Both the position numbers and the translations under genes were made by a program. From Agarivorans sp. Alg241-V36 (GTDB taxonomy: Bacteria; Pseudomonadota; Gammaproteobacteria; Enterobacterales; Celerinatantimonadaceae), in the NCBI RefSeq assembly GCF_900537085.1, contig NZ_UNRE01000003.1:325808-389807 (forward strand): 64,000 nt of DNA. The letters are read 5' to 3'. Of this stretch, positions 36,557 through 47,764 are shown one piece after another. Under the pieces are notes generated by a model. It saw only the letters and a program-made list of their open reading frames with translations, was not told the DNA's origin and searched no databases. The stretch's first letter is position 1, and every line of letters starts with the position of its first letter.

Positions 36557-36886
36557 CTACAAAATAGAATGCGTGGCATCTAAACTACTCGATACAAAGT
36601 GGTCTAGTTGTGGCGCCATTAGTAGGGGTTCATCTTGCCAAATAATCGCTTTACGCATTTTTTGGCGCGCGTCTAACACCATAGATTCCGATTCTTTAGA
36701 ACGTAACCAATGATCTTTGCTGGGCCACTGCGAATAAGAAATCCAGGTGCCATCAGAGGCTTTATGTAAACGAGAACCCAACGCCGCACACTTATCAATA
36801 TTAAAATGAATAATCTCTGACCAGCCTTCTTTAAAGGACTGAATATGCTCTTCATTTAACTTCCAACGAAACAACACAACAAACAT
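36557..36886 (-). CDS. Small ABM-like (ferredoxin-fold) protein
   Basis: This 109-residue cytoplasmic protein resembles antibiotic-biosynthesis-monooxygenase-like dimeric alpha-beta barrel proteins: MFVVLFRWKLNEEHIQSF at the start, a mid-protein SDGTWISYSQWPSKDHWL and a long helix with ESESMVLDARQKM. It probably lacks cofactor and may be a small monooxygenase or quinol-like oxidase; the substrate is unknown. The ATG at 36886 follows GGAG by seven bases; a TTG two codons upstream is less likely. Confidence 0.8.
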   Translation of the reverse strand: MFVVLFRWKLNEEHIQSFKEGWSEIIHFNIDKCAALGSRLHKASDGTWISYSQWPSKDHWLRSKESESMVLDARQKMRKAIIWQDEPLLMAPQLDHFVSSSLDATHSIL

Positions 36887-36953
36887 CGACAATCTCCTTA
36901 TTATTCGCGCTTAATATAACTATGGCGCGAGCCTGCCTTAAAACACAAGGTCT

Positions 36954-37970
36954 CTAGCTAAACTCTAACAAACACTTATCAATTAGTTGACTTAACTCAC
37001 TTTTTCTTTGGTCACTGGCGTAACTCGCAGCAACCGCATTGTGACAAAGTTGGGCAATTTGCTGCGGGCTCCAAGCAAAAGTTTCGCTACAAGCCTGCAA
37101 GTTATCAAGAAGATAACCGCCAAAGTAAGCGGGGTCGTCAGAGTTAATCGTTACCGCTAAACCTTTCTCCAACATTTCTGGCAAGGGATGCTCTCTTAAG
37201 TGCTCAACCACTTTTAGTTTTACGTTACTAAAAGGACAAACGGTCAATGGCATTTTCGCCGCAGCGAGCCTTTTAACCAGAACCTCGTCTTCTAAGCAGC
37301 GAACCCCGTGATCAATTCGGCTTACATCAAGTAGTTGCCAAGCATTGGCTACATTGGCTGCAGGCCCTTCCTCGCCTGCATGAGCGACGCGCTTAAGCCC
37401 AAGTTGTTTGGCCATACCAAACACCTGTTGAAACTTTTCTGGCGGATGCCCTTGCTCACTAGAGTCTAAACCCACACCAATAATATGCTGAAGATATGGC
37501 TTGGCGGCTTCTAAAGTAGCAATGGCGGAGTCTTCAGATAGGTGGCGTAAAAAACATAGAATGTACTCACAACTAATGCCAAATTTCTCATGAGCTTGCT
37601 GTTTAGCTCGGCTTAAGCCATTTATCACGGTGCTGATATCAATACCACGTTCGGTATGAGTTTGCGGATCAAAAAACACTTCAGTATGCAGTACGTAGTC
37701 ACGGTGACAAGTTTCAAAATAAGCCCACGCTAAGTCGAAAAAATCCTGTTCCGTTTGTAAGACTTCTGCCCCCTGATAGTAAAGGTCTAAAAACTCTTGA
37801 AGATTGTTAAACTGGTAGGCTTCTTTTAAGGCCTCTACACTCGCGTATGGCAAAGTGATGTTGTTTCGTTGCGCGAGCCTAAACATTAACTCAGGCTCTA
37901 AACTGCCTTCGATGTGCAGGTGCAACTCAAGCTTTGCTATCTTTTTAATAAATTCTTGCTGATTAAACAT
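36954..37970 (-). CDS. Adenine deaminase (adenosine-deaminase-like)
   Basis: This 338-residue zinc hydrolase belongs to the adenosine/adenine deaminase family. Zn and catalytic residues are in ELHLHIEGSLEPE near residue 17, AHAGEEG near residue 195 (His and catalytic Glu), DHGV near residue 220, and SDDPAYFGGY near residue 275 (two Asp). The GVGLDSSEQGHPPEKF segment and the tight match to Pseudomonas-type enzymes shown to deaminate adenine favour adenine, not adenosine, as substrate. The role is purine salvage to hypoxanthine. ATG at 37970 has AAGGA eight bases upstream. Confidence 0.92.
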   Translation of the reverse strand: MFNQQEFIKKIAKLELHLHIEGSLEPELMFRLAQRNNITLPYASVEALKEAYQFNNLQEFLDLYYQGAEVLQTEQDFFDLAWAYFETCHRDYVLHTEVFFDPQTHTERGIDISTVINGLSRAKQQAHEKFGISCEYILCFLRHLSEDSAIATLEAAKPYLQHIIGVGLDSSEQGHPPEKFQQVFGMAKQLGLKRVAHAGEEGPAANVANAWQLLDVSRIDHGVRCLEDEVLVKRLAAAKMPLTVCPFSNVKLKVVEHLREHPLPEMLEKGLAVTINSDDPAYFGGYLLDNLQACSETFAWSPQQIAQLCHNAVAASYASDQRKSELSQLIDKCLLEFS

Positions 37971-38103
37971 CAATCGTTTCCTTCAACTGCTTGGATAATA
38001 ATGAATATAAGCTATTTGTTGCCGTAAGGTTATTTTTCTCTAACGCTTTTTAGTCACACTACGTTACCCTGAACTACAGATAATAGGGTTCTAAGGAAAA
38101 GGA

Positions 38104-38853
38104 ATGAGCAAAGCAGTTATTTGTGACATTGATGGCGTTTTACTACACGACAATCAACTGATAGACGGAGCCAAGGCATTTATCGAACGTTTACTGGCAA
38201 ATGAAACCAAGCTAGTGATTTTAACCAATTATCCGGCTCAGACTCCGCAAGATCTGCAAAATCGCTTTCAAACTGCTGGCGTAGATATTCCTGAAAGCTG
38301 CTTTTACACTTCAGCAATGGCTACCGCAGATTTTCTCAAACGCCAAGATGGCAATAAGGCCTACGTAATTGGTGAAGGCGCGTTGATTCATGAGCTTTAT
38401 AGCGCTGGATTTACCATTACTGACATCAACCCAGATTTTGTGGTGGTGGGTGAAACCAAAAACTACAACTGGAATATGATTCAACACGCAGCAAAATTTG
38501 TTGCCCAAGGCGCCCAGTTTATTGCTACCAACCCAGACACCCACGGCCCCAACATGAGCCCTGCTTGTGGTTCACTATGTGCTCCTATAGAACGCATTAC
38601 CGGCCGTGAACCTTTTGTTGTGGGTAAACCGAGTGCCTGGATTGTACGTGCTGCATTAAACAAAATTGGCGCTCATGCCGACGATACCGTTATTATTGGT
38701 GATAATTTGCGTACCGATATCCTGGCAGGTTTTCAGGCTGGCTTAGAAACCATTTTGGTACTATCTGGTGTGAGCAGTGAAGCCGACATTGAAATGGTAC
38801 CCTTTAGGCCAAACTATGTTTTCCCTGACGTAGCAGCAATCGACATAATATAA
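38104..38853 (+). CDS. HAD-IIA phosphatase, NagD-like
   Basis: This 249-residue HAD hydrolase of the C2-cap (IIA) type resembles NagD, a nucleotide monophosphatase. Motif I is CDIDGVLL (residues 7-14, nucleophile Asp), motif II LTNYPAQTP near residue 40, the motif III Lys is in VVGKPSAW near residue 178, and motif IV is IIGDNLRTDILAGFQAG near residue 200. It is cytoplasmic. The likely substrate is a nucleoside monophosphate such as UMP, by family resemblance. AAGGAAAAGG lies upstream. A transporter gene follows 20 bp downstream. Confidence 0.93.
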   Translation: MSKAVICDIDGVLLHDNQLIDGAKAFIERLLANETKLVILTNYPAQTPQDLQNRFQTAGVDIPESCFYTSAMATADFLKRQDGNKAYVIGEGALIHELYSAGFTITDINPDFVVVGETKNYNWNMIQHAAKFVAQGAQFIATNPDTHGPNMSPACGSLCAPIERITGREPFVVGKPSAWIVRAALNKIGAHADDTVIIGDNLRTDILAGFQAGLETILVLSGVSSEADIEMVPFRPNYVFPDVAAIDII

Positions 38854-38873
38854 CGATAAAGATTTAGCATTTA

Positions 38874-40466
38874 ATGGATATATCGATACTAATAACAGTG
38901 ACGTTTTTGGCAGGATTTCTTGCACATTTAGCTCACTTACCCCCACTGATAGGATTTTTAGCGGCAGGTTTCGCCTTACGCGAAATGGGCTTTGAACAAA
39001 ATGAGTTGATCTCTACCGCGGCAGACTTAGGGGTAACCTTACTGCTGTTCACAGTGGGCTTAAAACTAGACGTTCGCACCTTGTTTAAACGTGAGGTTTG
39101 GGGAACCGCTACTGCCCATATGGGCACCAACATGCTGCTATTTATAGGCACCTTGTCTGCCGTGAAATGGTTAGGCATTAGCAGTATTGGCGAGTTATCT
39201 ACAACCGGTATTGTGGTGTTGTCTTTTGCACTGTGTTTCTCCAGTACCGTGTTCGCAGTAAAAGTATTAGAAGATAAAAGTGAAATGAATGCACTGTATG
39301 GCCGAGTGGCTATTGGTGTGCTGATTATGCAAGATATCTTCGCAGTAGTATTTTTGGCGGCAACTACTGGCAAATTACCAACCATGTACGCACCTTTGTT
39401 ACTGTTATTACTGCCTTTCAGGCCAGTTCTTTATCGGCTGTTAAACCGAGTGGGACATGGCGAGCTACAGCTAGTTCTTGGATTCTTCTTAACCTTTGTA
39501 CTAGGTGCGCAGCTATTCGATAGTGTAGGTCTTAAGTCTGACTTAGGCGCGCTAGTTGTTGGTATGTTACTAGCCGGACACCCTGCCGCTAGTGGTATGG
39601 CCAAAGCTTTATTTAGCTTTAAAGAGCTTTTTTTAGTCGCTTTCTTCTTGTCTATCGGTTTATCTAGCGAACTAAGTTTTGAGTCGATTTACATTGCCTT
39701 ATTCTTAGTTGGAATTTTAGTTATAAAGTCAGCGTTCTACCTACTCTATTTGCTGCAATTTAGGCTACGTTCGCGCACCGCATTTTTAGGTGCTATGAGT
39801 TTGGCTAACTACAGTGAATTTGGCTTAATTGTGACTGCTGTGGCCGTTCAATTGGGTTGGTTACATGCCGACTGGATGGCGACTTTGGCAATGGCCGTTA
39901 GCATAAGCTTCTTGCTGGCCGCGCCAATCCACAAAAACGCCGATATTATTTATCAGTTTATTCGCCCTTCGCTTAAACGCTTACAGCGCTCAAAATTGCA
40001 CTTGGAAGACCAACCTATCGAGTTGGGTCAAATGCAGGTGGTGATATTAGGTATGGGGCGTATTGGTGAAGGCGCGTACGACATGCTGCAGCAACATTAC
40101 CCAGACTTAGTCATAGGTATTGATACCGACTTAGAGAAGATTCAACATCAAATCGAAAGTGGCCGAGCCGTCATTCAAGGCGATGCAACTGACTCTGATT
40201 TCTGGGAAAAGCTCGCCCCATCAAAAGATCTAAAATTGGTGTTACTTGCCATGCCGCATCACCACGGTAATCAATATGCATTAAAGCAACTCAAAAAAGG
40301 TGAATTTAGAGCTAAGATTGCCGCGATTGCCCAGTTTGCCGATGATGCTGAAAAGCTAAAGCGCCTAGGCGCAGATGAAGTATTTAACTTATACAATGAG
40401 GCCGGTGCAGGTTTTGCAGACCACGTACACGCACAACTCATTGCTAACAATAAACCACATGAATAA
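38874..40466 (+). CDS. Kef-type cation:proton antiporter with RCK domain
   Basis: This is a 530-residue CPA2-family antiporter of the KefC/YbaL type that probably exports K+ or Na+ in exchange for protons. The N-terminal 360 residues form about 12 membrane helices (opening LITVTFLAGFLAHLAHLPPL, with LRSRTAFLGAMSLANYSEFG near residue 300). The C-terminal cytoplasmic TrkA-N/RCK nucleotide-binding domain starts at VVILGMGRIGEGAYDML near residue 388 (GxGxxG). No strong Shine-Dalgarno precedes the ATG, so translation may be coupled to the HAD gene 20 bp upstream. Confidence 0.93.
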   Translation: MDISILITVTFLAGFLAHLAHLPPLIGFLAAGFALREMGFEQNELISTAADLGVTLLLFTVGLKLDVRTLFKREVWGTATAHMGTNMLLFIGTLSAVKWLGISSIGELSTTGIVVLSFALCFSSTVFAVKVLEDKSEMNALYGRVAIGVLIMQDIFAVVFLAATTGKLPTMYAPLLLLLLPFRPVLYRLLNRVGHGELQLVLGFFLTFVLGAQLFDSVGLKSDLGALVVGMLLAGHPAASGMAKALFSFKELFLVAFFLSIGLSSELSFESIYIALFLVGILVIKSAFYLLYLLQFRLRSRTAFLGAMSLANYSEFGLIVTAVAVQLGWLHADWMATLAMAVSISFLLAAPIHKNADIIYQFIRPSLKRLQRSKLHLEDQPIELGQMQVVILGMGRIGEGAYDMLQQHYPDLVIGIDTDLEKIQHQIESGRAVIQGDATDSDFWEKLAPSKDLKLVLLAMPHHHGNQYALKQLKKGEFRAKIAAIAQFADDAEKLKRLGADEVFNLYNEAGAGFADHVHAQLIANNKPHE

Positions 40467-40499
40467 AGCTTAAAATTTGCAAAAAGACTTACAAAAATA

Positions 40500-40538
40500 G
40501 CCAGTTTGTTAAATATTATTAGTTTTCTGGCCTTTTTT
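40500..40538 (+). terminator. Weak terminator after the antiporter gene
   Basis: GCCAG (40500-40504) can pair with CTGGC (40527-40531) across a long AT-rich loop, followed by six T. The stem is short. Confidence 0.4.
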
Positions 40539-40660
40539 AGCAAAAAATGTCATTCAGGACTTGCAATAATTTCTGATCTTGGCAAATTGAGGGCAATATT
40601 GGAACAAATGGCGAAGTACCATTTGTTCGAGAGTAAACACAAAGTAGTTAAGGGAAGAGT

Positions 40661-42325
40661 ATGTGTTCCATATTTGGAGTTCTAGACATTAAATCTGACC
40701 TCAGTGTATTGCGTAAGCAAGCACTTGAGATGTCAAAGCGTTTACGCCACCGTGGCCCGGACTGGTCAGGTATTTACACTTCAAAAAATGCCATTTTAGT
40801 GCATGAACGTCTATCAATTGTTGACGTGAATACCGGCGCACAGCCTCTATACAATCCCGAAAAAACTCACGCTCTTGCAGTAAACGGCGAGATCTACAAT
40901 CACAAAGATCTTAAAGCCCAGCTTAATGTTGATTTTGAATTTCAGACAGAGTCTGACTGTGAAATCATCTTAGCCTTGTACAAAGAAAAAGGTATTGAGT
41001 TCTTAGACGACTTAAACGGTATCTTTGGTTTTTGTTTATACGACTCTGAAGAAGATGCTTACCTAATTGGTCGTGACCATATTGGTATCATCCCTCTTTA
41101 CACTGGCTACGATGAGCACGGTAACTTTTATGTTGCCTCAGAAATGAAAGCGCTGACGCCAATTTGTAAAACCGTAAGCGAGTTCCCTCCTGGCCATTAC
41201 TTGTACAGCAAAAACGGCGAGCCGGTTAAGTACTACAAGCGTGATTGGATGGACTACAAAAACGTAGAAAACAACGACGCTAGCGTAGAAGATTTAAAAG
41301 TAGCTTTAGAAGCAGCCGTTAAACGCCAACTTATGTGTGACGTACCATACGGAGTGTTGCTATCTGGCGGTTTAGATTCATCAGTAATTTCTGCAATCAC
41401 CAAAATGTATGCCGACAAGCGTGTTGAAGATAACGACAACTCTGAAGCTTGGTGGCCACAACTACACTCATTTGCAGTTGGCCTTGTGGGCTCGCCAGAC
41501 TTAATTGCTGCGAAAAAAGTAGCAGACCATTTAGGTACGGTTCACCACGAGATTCACTTTACGGTTCAAGAAGGTATTGACGCAATTAAAGACGTTATTT
41601 ACCACCTTGAAACCTACGATGTAACCACGATTCGTGCGTCTACTCCTATGTACTTAATGGCCCGCAAAATTAAAGCGATGGGCATTAAAATGGTACTGTC
41701 TGGAGAAGGTGCTGACGAAATCTTCGGTGGTTACTTGTACTTCCACAAGGCACCAAACGCCCAAGAGTTCCACGAAGAAACCCTTCGTAAGCTTGAGAAA
41801 CTGCACATGTTCGATTGTAACCGTGCTAACAAATCTCTTGCTGCTTGGGGCATTGAAGGCCGTGTACCATTCTTAGATAAAGAGTTTATGGATGTTGCAA
41901 TGCGCATCAATCCAGAAGCTAAGATGTGTGCAGGCGAGAAAATTGAGAAGCACATTGTACGCGAAGCTTTCGAAGGTTACCTACCTGCTGAAGTGGCTTG
42001 GCGTCAAAAAGAGCAATTCTCTGATGGTGTTGGTTACTCGTGGATTGACAGCCTTAAAGAATTGGTTGAACTAGAAGTGTCTGACCAAGAATTGTCGAAT
42101 GCGGCCTTCCGCTTCCCAATTAACACCCCAGATACCAAAGAAGCTTACTTCTACCGCGGTATGTTTGAAGAGCATTTCCCACAGGATTCTGCAGCAGAAT
42201 GTGTACCTCATGGTAAGTCTGTAGCATGTTCAACGCCTGAAGCGATTGCTTGGGATGAGAGCTTTGCAAACAACGCCGATCCTTCAGGTCGCGCAGTACT
42301 GTCTGTACACAACGAAGCCTACTAG
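40661..42325 (+). CDS. asnB: Asparagine synthetase B (glutamine-hydrolysing)
   Basis: AsnB makes asparagine from aspartate, glutamine and ATP. The N-terminal Ntn glutaminase domain (about 1-190) has catalytic Cys2 (MCSIFGVL), RHRGPD near residue 28 and NGEIYNH near residue 74. The synthetase domain has the PP-loop SGGLDSSVI near residue 233 and SGEGADEIFGGY near residue 346. At 554 residues it equals E. coli AsnB. AAGGGAAG lies upstream, and a strong terminator follows. Putative regulation by Lrp or nitrogen status is not visible in the sequence. Confidence 0.98.
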   Translation: MCSIFGVLDIKSDLSVLRKQALEMSKRLRHRGPDWSGIYTSKNAILVHERLSIVDVNTGAQPLYNPEKTHALAVNGEIYNHKDLKAQLNVDFEFQTESDCEIILALYKEKGIEFLDDLNGIFGFCLYDSEEDAYLIGRDHIGIIPLYTGYDEHGNFYVASEMKALTPICKTVSEFPPGHYLYSKNGEPVKYYKRDWMDYKNVENNDASVEDLKVALEAAVKRQLMCDVPYGVLLSGGLDSSVISAITKMYADKRVEDNDNSEAWWPQLHSFAVGLVGSPDLIAAKKVADHLGTVHHEIHFTVQEGIDAIKDVIYHLETYDVTTIRASTPMYLMARKIKAMGIKMVLSGEGADEIFGGYLYFHKAPNAQEFHEETLRKLEKLHMFDCNRANKSLAAWGIEGRVPFLDKEFMDVAMRINPEAKMCAGEKIEKHIVREAFEGYLPAEVAWRQKEQFSDGVGYSWIDSLKELVELEVSDQELSNAAFRFPINTPDTKEAYFYRGMFEEHFPQDSAAECVPHGKSVACSTPEAIAWDESFANNADPSGRAVLSVHNEAY

Positions 42326-42349
42326 TTAATTAAGCCTTAAGCTTAAAAC

Positions 42350-42379
42350 AAAAAACCGATGCGAAAGCATCGGTTTTTT
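42350..42379. terminator. Terminator of asnB, possibly bidirectional
   Basis: AAAAACCGATGC and GCATCGGTTTTT form a 12-bp perfect stem with a GAAA tetraloop, and T (plus) or T from the A run (minus) flanks it. It lies between convergent asnB and the DUF3010 gene. Confidence 0.93.
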
Positions 42380-42422
42380 ATTGGCTGTAATTTAACTCCA
42401 GCACTTGAACTGAGCTTTAAGC

Positions 42423-42845
42423 TCAAGCCATGCAAGCTACATATGCAGTAGTAAACGATGTTTCTTGAAAAGCTTTAAGGCCGGTTGCAGCAAACTCTAC
42501 CGGCATTGGATTATCTTTAAGAACTTGCTTAGATTTAGTCGCTGATACTAACTCAACGTTCAAATCGCCAATTAGCTCGATAGCCGCTTCTAATTTGAAG
42601 CCTACCGCACCACCGGCAAATTTGCCTTTCATTGGGCGCTGTTTAATCGCTACCTTTTCAACCTTGTAATCACTCATCAGTTTAGCAAAAGCAAACTGGA
42701 AATCACGTAAGTGCTGAGCACTATTAATGTCACTTAAAGTTAGGCGGCGCACACGACAATCTGGAATTTGAAACAATCCATCTTCCAGCGTTAGCAAGCT
42801 AACAATAACTTCATTACTTTTTATTTCTACACCGCATACTTTCAT
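42423..42845 (-). CDS. DUF3010 family protein
   Basis: This is a 140-residue cytoplasmic protein. MKVCGVEIKSNEVIVSLL at the start, KVEKVAIKQRPMKGKFAGGA near residue 62 and the LKDNPMPVEF region near residue 109 match DUF3010, a gammaproteobacterial family of unknown function. Its fold may be RNase H-like given the beta-rich N-terminus, a guess. AAAGGTAGC lies upstream of the ATG. It converges on asnB and is 92 bp after ybaB. Confidence 0.9.
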   Translation of the reverse strand: MKVCGVEIKSNEVIVSLLTLEDGLFQIPDCRVRRLTLSDINSAQHLRDFQFAFAKLMSDYKVEKVAIKQRPMKGKFAGGAVGFKLEAAIELIGDLNVELVSATKSKQVLKDNPMPVEFAATGLKAFQETSFTTAYVACMA

Positions 42846-42937
42846 CTTGCTACCTTTTTAATCTGCGTTCGTGCAAGCTAAGTGTTGCACAAAAAAGGCC
42901 GCAATGCGGCCTAATAAATTTTCTGCTCTAAGCTAGC

Positions 42938-43264
42938 TTAGAATGGCATTTTCATACCTGGAGGCATTTGCATCCCGCCAGTTACATCAGCCATTTTTTC
43001 TTTGCTGGTTTCTTCTACGCGGCGCACTGCGTCATTAACCGCTGCAGCCAGTAGATCTTCAATCATGTCTTTGTCATCGTCCATTAAGCTCTCATCTAGC
43101 TCAACACGACGAACGTTGTGGTTACCTAGCATAACAACTTTCACCAAGCCTGCGCCTGACTCACCAGTAACTTCCATTTTGGCGATTTCTTCTTGAGCGC
43201 GCTGCATTTTATCTTGCATTTGCTGCGCTTGCTTCATTAGGTTACCCATTCCGCCTTTAAACAT
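42938..43264 (-). CDS. ybaB: Nucleoid-associated protein YbaB/EbfC
   Basis: This is a 108-residue DNA-binding dimer of the YbaB/EbfC family. [20 protein letters not shown] with the amphipathic helix to residue 30, [20 protein letters not shown] and [15 protein letters not shown]-like segments are the family signature. It lies just downstream of dnaX, as in E. coli (dnaX-ybaB-recR); recR is not visible here. AGAAGAGAAGAG precedes the ATG. Confidence 0.97.
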   Translation of the reverse strand: MFKGGMGNLMKQAQQMQDKMQRAQEEIAKMEVTGESGAGLVKVVMLGNHNVRRVELDESLMDDDKDMIEDLLAAAVNDAVRRVEETSKEKMADVTGGMQMPPGMKMPF

Positions 43265-43335
43265 AACTATTCTCTTCTCTTCTATTAGTTATAACTGCGA
43301 CATTACATCGAGATTAATGTCGAAAATCAAGTTGT

Positions 43336-45648
<2,313 letters not shown>

Positions 45649-45662
45649 TAAATGATGTTGTC

Positions 45663-46208
45663 CTATTCGCCTTCGAACTCAACTAGATAAGTTGATTCTA
45701 CTCCGAGTGTCGTTAATTTCTGTGCGCCAGGTAAGTCTACCAAATTAATAACAAAGGCCGCATAGTTGATTTCACCGCCGAGTTGGCGAATCAGCTTAAC
45801 CGACGCTTCAGCAGTTCCGCCAGTTGCAATTAAATCGTCCACCAACAGTACTTTGTCACCAGATTGAATTGCGTCGGTATGGATTTCTAAGGTATCCATT
45901 CCATATTCAAGTTCGTAGCTTTCGCCAATCACTTCGCGAGGTAACTTGCCAGGTTTACGAACCGGAATAAAACCAACCCCTAAGGCCAGCGCTAGTGGCG
46001 CTCCAAAAATGAACCCTCTCGCTTCGGTGCCAACAATTTTCGTGATGCCGAGATTTTCAAAACGCTGTTGCCATTCATGAATAACCAAGGCAAAAGCCTT
46101 AGGATCTTCAATTAAACTAGTAACATCCCTAAACAATATCCCCTCTTTTGGGTAGTTTGGGATAGTTTTAATTGCGTTCTTTATATACTCAAGATTAGCG
46201 CTGCTCAT
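45663..46208 (-). CDS. apt: Adenine phosphoribosyltransferase
   Basis: Apt salvages adenine with PRPP to AMP in the cytoplasm. Landmarks over 181 residues are [14 protein letters not shown] near residue 21, [14 protein letters not shown] near residue 60 and the PRPP loop [15 protein letters not shown] near residue 120. The ATG at 46208 gives [11 protein letters not shown], matching the E. coli N-terminus (MTATAQQLEYLKN), with GGAAG five bases upstream; an in-frame ATG at 46220 is an alternative. dnaX follows 14 bp downstream, as in E. coli. An intrinsic terminator lies immediately upstream. Confidence 0.97.
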   Translation of the reverse strand: MSSANLEYIKNAIKTIPNYPKEGILFRDVTSLIEDPKAFALVIHEWQQRFENLGITKIVGTEARGFIFGAPLALALGVGFIPVRKPGKLPREVIGESYELEYGMDTLEIHTDAIQSGDKVLLVDDLIATGGTAEASVKLIRQLGGEINYAAFVINLVDLPGAQKLTTLGVESTYLVEFEGE

Positions 46209-46225
46209 ACCGGCTTCCATTTTCC

Positions 46226-46253
46226 AAAAAAAACGCCCAAACAGGATGGGCGT
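46226..46253 (-). terminator. Intrinsic terminator directly upstream of apt
   Basis: On the minus strand ACGCCCA and TGGGCGT form a seven-base-pair stem around a seven-base loop, followed by eight T. The T tract ends 18 bases before the apt start. It can end the transcript of the 37-residue gene upstream or act as an attenuator for apt. Confidence 0.85.
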
Positions 46254-46325
46254 ATTTACAATCTTTAATTATCTCAGTTTATGGCGATAAAGCAACGCAG
46301 TGCTTACCTTGAAAACAGCTAAAAA

Positions 46326-46439
46326 CTAAGCAAATATTTTTAATAGAGACAAGCTCAAAGGCAAGGTCGGCAGCAGTAGAGCTACTACAAAACCCAGGAA
46401 ATAGAATACGTTATAATCTTCTTTAAACTGCTGGTCCAT
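46326..46439 (-). CDS. Small single-pass membrane protein, 37 residues
   Basis: An ATG at 46439 opens a 37-codon frame (start MDQQFKEDYN, end SLLKIFA) with a single hydrophobic helix at about residues 11-33 (VFYFLGFVVALLLPTLPL). AAAGGTG lies eight bases upstream of the ATG. A TATAAT at 46492-46487 and a perfect TTGAT-N4-ATCAA palindrome at 46474-46487 lie just upstream, and a terminator follows at 46226-46253. The gene thus has all the signals of a stand-alone unit. I do not recognise the protein. In size and topology it resembles small accessory subunits of respiratory oxidases such as CydX, but there is no sequence match to support that. Confidence 0.65.
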   Translation of the reverse strand: MDQQFKEDYNVFYFLGFVVALLLPTLPLSLSLLKIFA

Positions 46440-46473
46440 CTAAACTTCACCTTTAAACTAAATTCAATCAACA

Positions 46474-46487
46474 TTGATCTGGATCAA
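46474..46487. promoter_or_regulatory. FNR-type palindrome TTGAT-N4-ATCAA
   Basis: TTGATCTGGATCAA is a perfect FNR/CRP-superfamily box, and A and T extend the palindrome one base on each side. It overlaps the 3' base of a TATAAT (46492-46487 on minus) that could serve the 37-residue gene, which is a repressing geometry. For dusC it would be about 160 bp upstream. Confidence 0.65.
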
Positions 46488-46642
46488 TTATACTTGAGCG
46501 TCAGCTCCATAAACACCCAGCAAAAACATGGAAATAAACTAAGCGAACCACATAAATATCAAGATAATTAGCCTTGCTAATTTGCTAGCAGGACACGCCG
46601 CAAACCGTTAGAATGGCCGCTTTTTCAAACCAAGGTTTACCT

Positions 46643-47584
46643 ATGCGCGTAGTGTTAGCCCCCATGGAGGGCGTCGCAGATGCTTCCATGCGTCAGCTTT
46701 TATCTAGTTGTGGCGGCTATGACTGGTGTGTAACCGAGTTTATTCGTGTAACCGACGTAGCCCTGCCCGATAAAGTATTTTACAAATACTGCCCCGAACT
46801 GCATGAGCAAGGATTAATTGCTGGCCATACCCCGGTTAGGGTGCAGCTCTTAGGCCAACACCCAGGTCCAATGGCAGAAAATGCCATAAGAGCTATTGAG
46901 CTTGGCTCTCATGGTTTAGATCTAAACTTTGGCTGCCCTAGCAATACCGTTACCGGTAGTTGCGGTGGCGCCTCCATGCTAAAAGCGCCTCAGTCAATTT
47001 ATGATGTTGTTAGCGAAGTGAGAAAAGCCATACCCAAGCAGCATGTTGTATCTGCCAAAATTCGTTTAGGCTGGGAAAACAAAGATGACTGCTTCGATAT
47101 TGTACAAGCAGTGCAAGAAGCCGGAGCGACTGAGCTAACCATTCACGCAAGAACTAAGCTCGACGGCTACAAAGCCCCAGCGCACTGGCACTATATAAAG
47201 CAAGTAAAGCAGCAATTCTCTATTCCTATTATTGCTAATGGAGAAGTTTGGAACCGTGAAAACTACTTACAGTGTAAAGAAGCTAGCGCCTGTGAAGATG
47301 TAATGATTGGCCGCGGTGCACTCACCATTCCCAACCTTGCTAAAGTAGTACGCGGCGAAGAGGCTCCGCTTTCTTGGCCTGGGGTGGTCGAGCTGCTGAT
47401 TCGCTATTCTCAACACGAAATCACCAGTGAAAAAGCCAAGTACTACCAAAGCCGCGTGAAACAATGGTTAAGATACCTTTCTGGCTACTACACAGAAGCC
47501 GACGATCTCTTTCGCAACATAAGAGTTCTAAAAGATACCCATTCTATTGTTGAGCAGATCCGTTTACAGCAAAGTAAGTTTTGA
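46643..47584 (+). CDS. dusC: tRNA-dihydrouridine(16) synthase DusC
   Basis: DusC is the FMN-dependent enzyme that reduces U16 in the tRNA D-loop using NADPH. The start is ATG at 46643, with AAGG seven bases upstream; an ATG at 46613 adds ten residues but lacks a ribosome-binding site. MRVVLAPMEGVADASMRQLL opens the FMN barrel. LDLNFGCPSNTVTGSCGGASM near residue 88 holds the catalytic Cys, followed by ELTIHARTKLDGY and IANGEVWN. The C-terminal helical domain (about 235-313, RVKQWLRYLSGYY) and the match to E. coli YohI fix the subtype as DusC. Confidence 0.95.
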   Translation: MRVVLAPMEGVADASMRQLLSSCGGYDWCVTEFIRVTDVALPDKVFYKYCPELHEQGLIAGHTPVRVQLLGQHPGPMAENAIRAIELGSHGLDLNFGCPSNTVTGSCGGASMLKAPQSIYDVVSEVRKAIPKQHVVSAKIRLGWENKDDCFDIVQAVQEAGATELTIHARTKLDGYKAPAHWHYIKQVKQQFSIPIIANGEVWNRENYLQCKEASACEDVMIGRGALTIPNLAKVVRGEEAPLSWPGVVELLIRYSQHEITSEKAKYYQSRVKQWLRYLSGYYTEADDLFRNIRVLKDTHSIVEQIRLQQSKF

Positions 47585-47764
47585 CCTTTCCTTAAGCTTG
47601 CCTTTACGTTTCTTCGCATAAACTGGTCATATTCTGTATTAGATCAACAAAACCCCAATAAAAGTAGTTATATAGCTTTTTAGTGTTTCGTTTTGATTCA
47701 CATCATATCTCGGGATAAGACCCGATGTTTATACTGCTAGCTCATTTATTAATTGGGCTTAAGC

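Noticed and set aside
43030-43270. Possible recR downstream of ybaB
   Set aside because: The bases after ybaB lead straight into the DUF3010 gene and asnB; no RecR motif is present, so the E. coli order is broken here.
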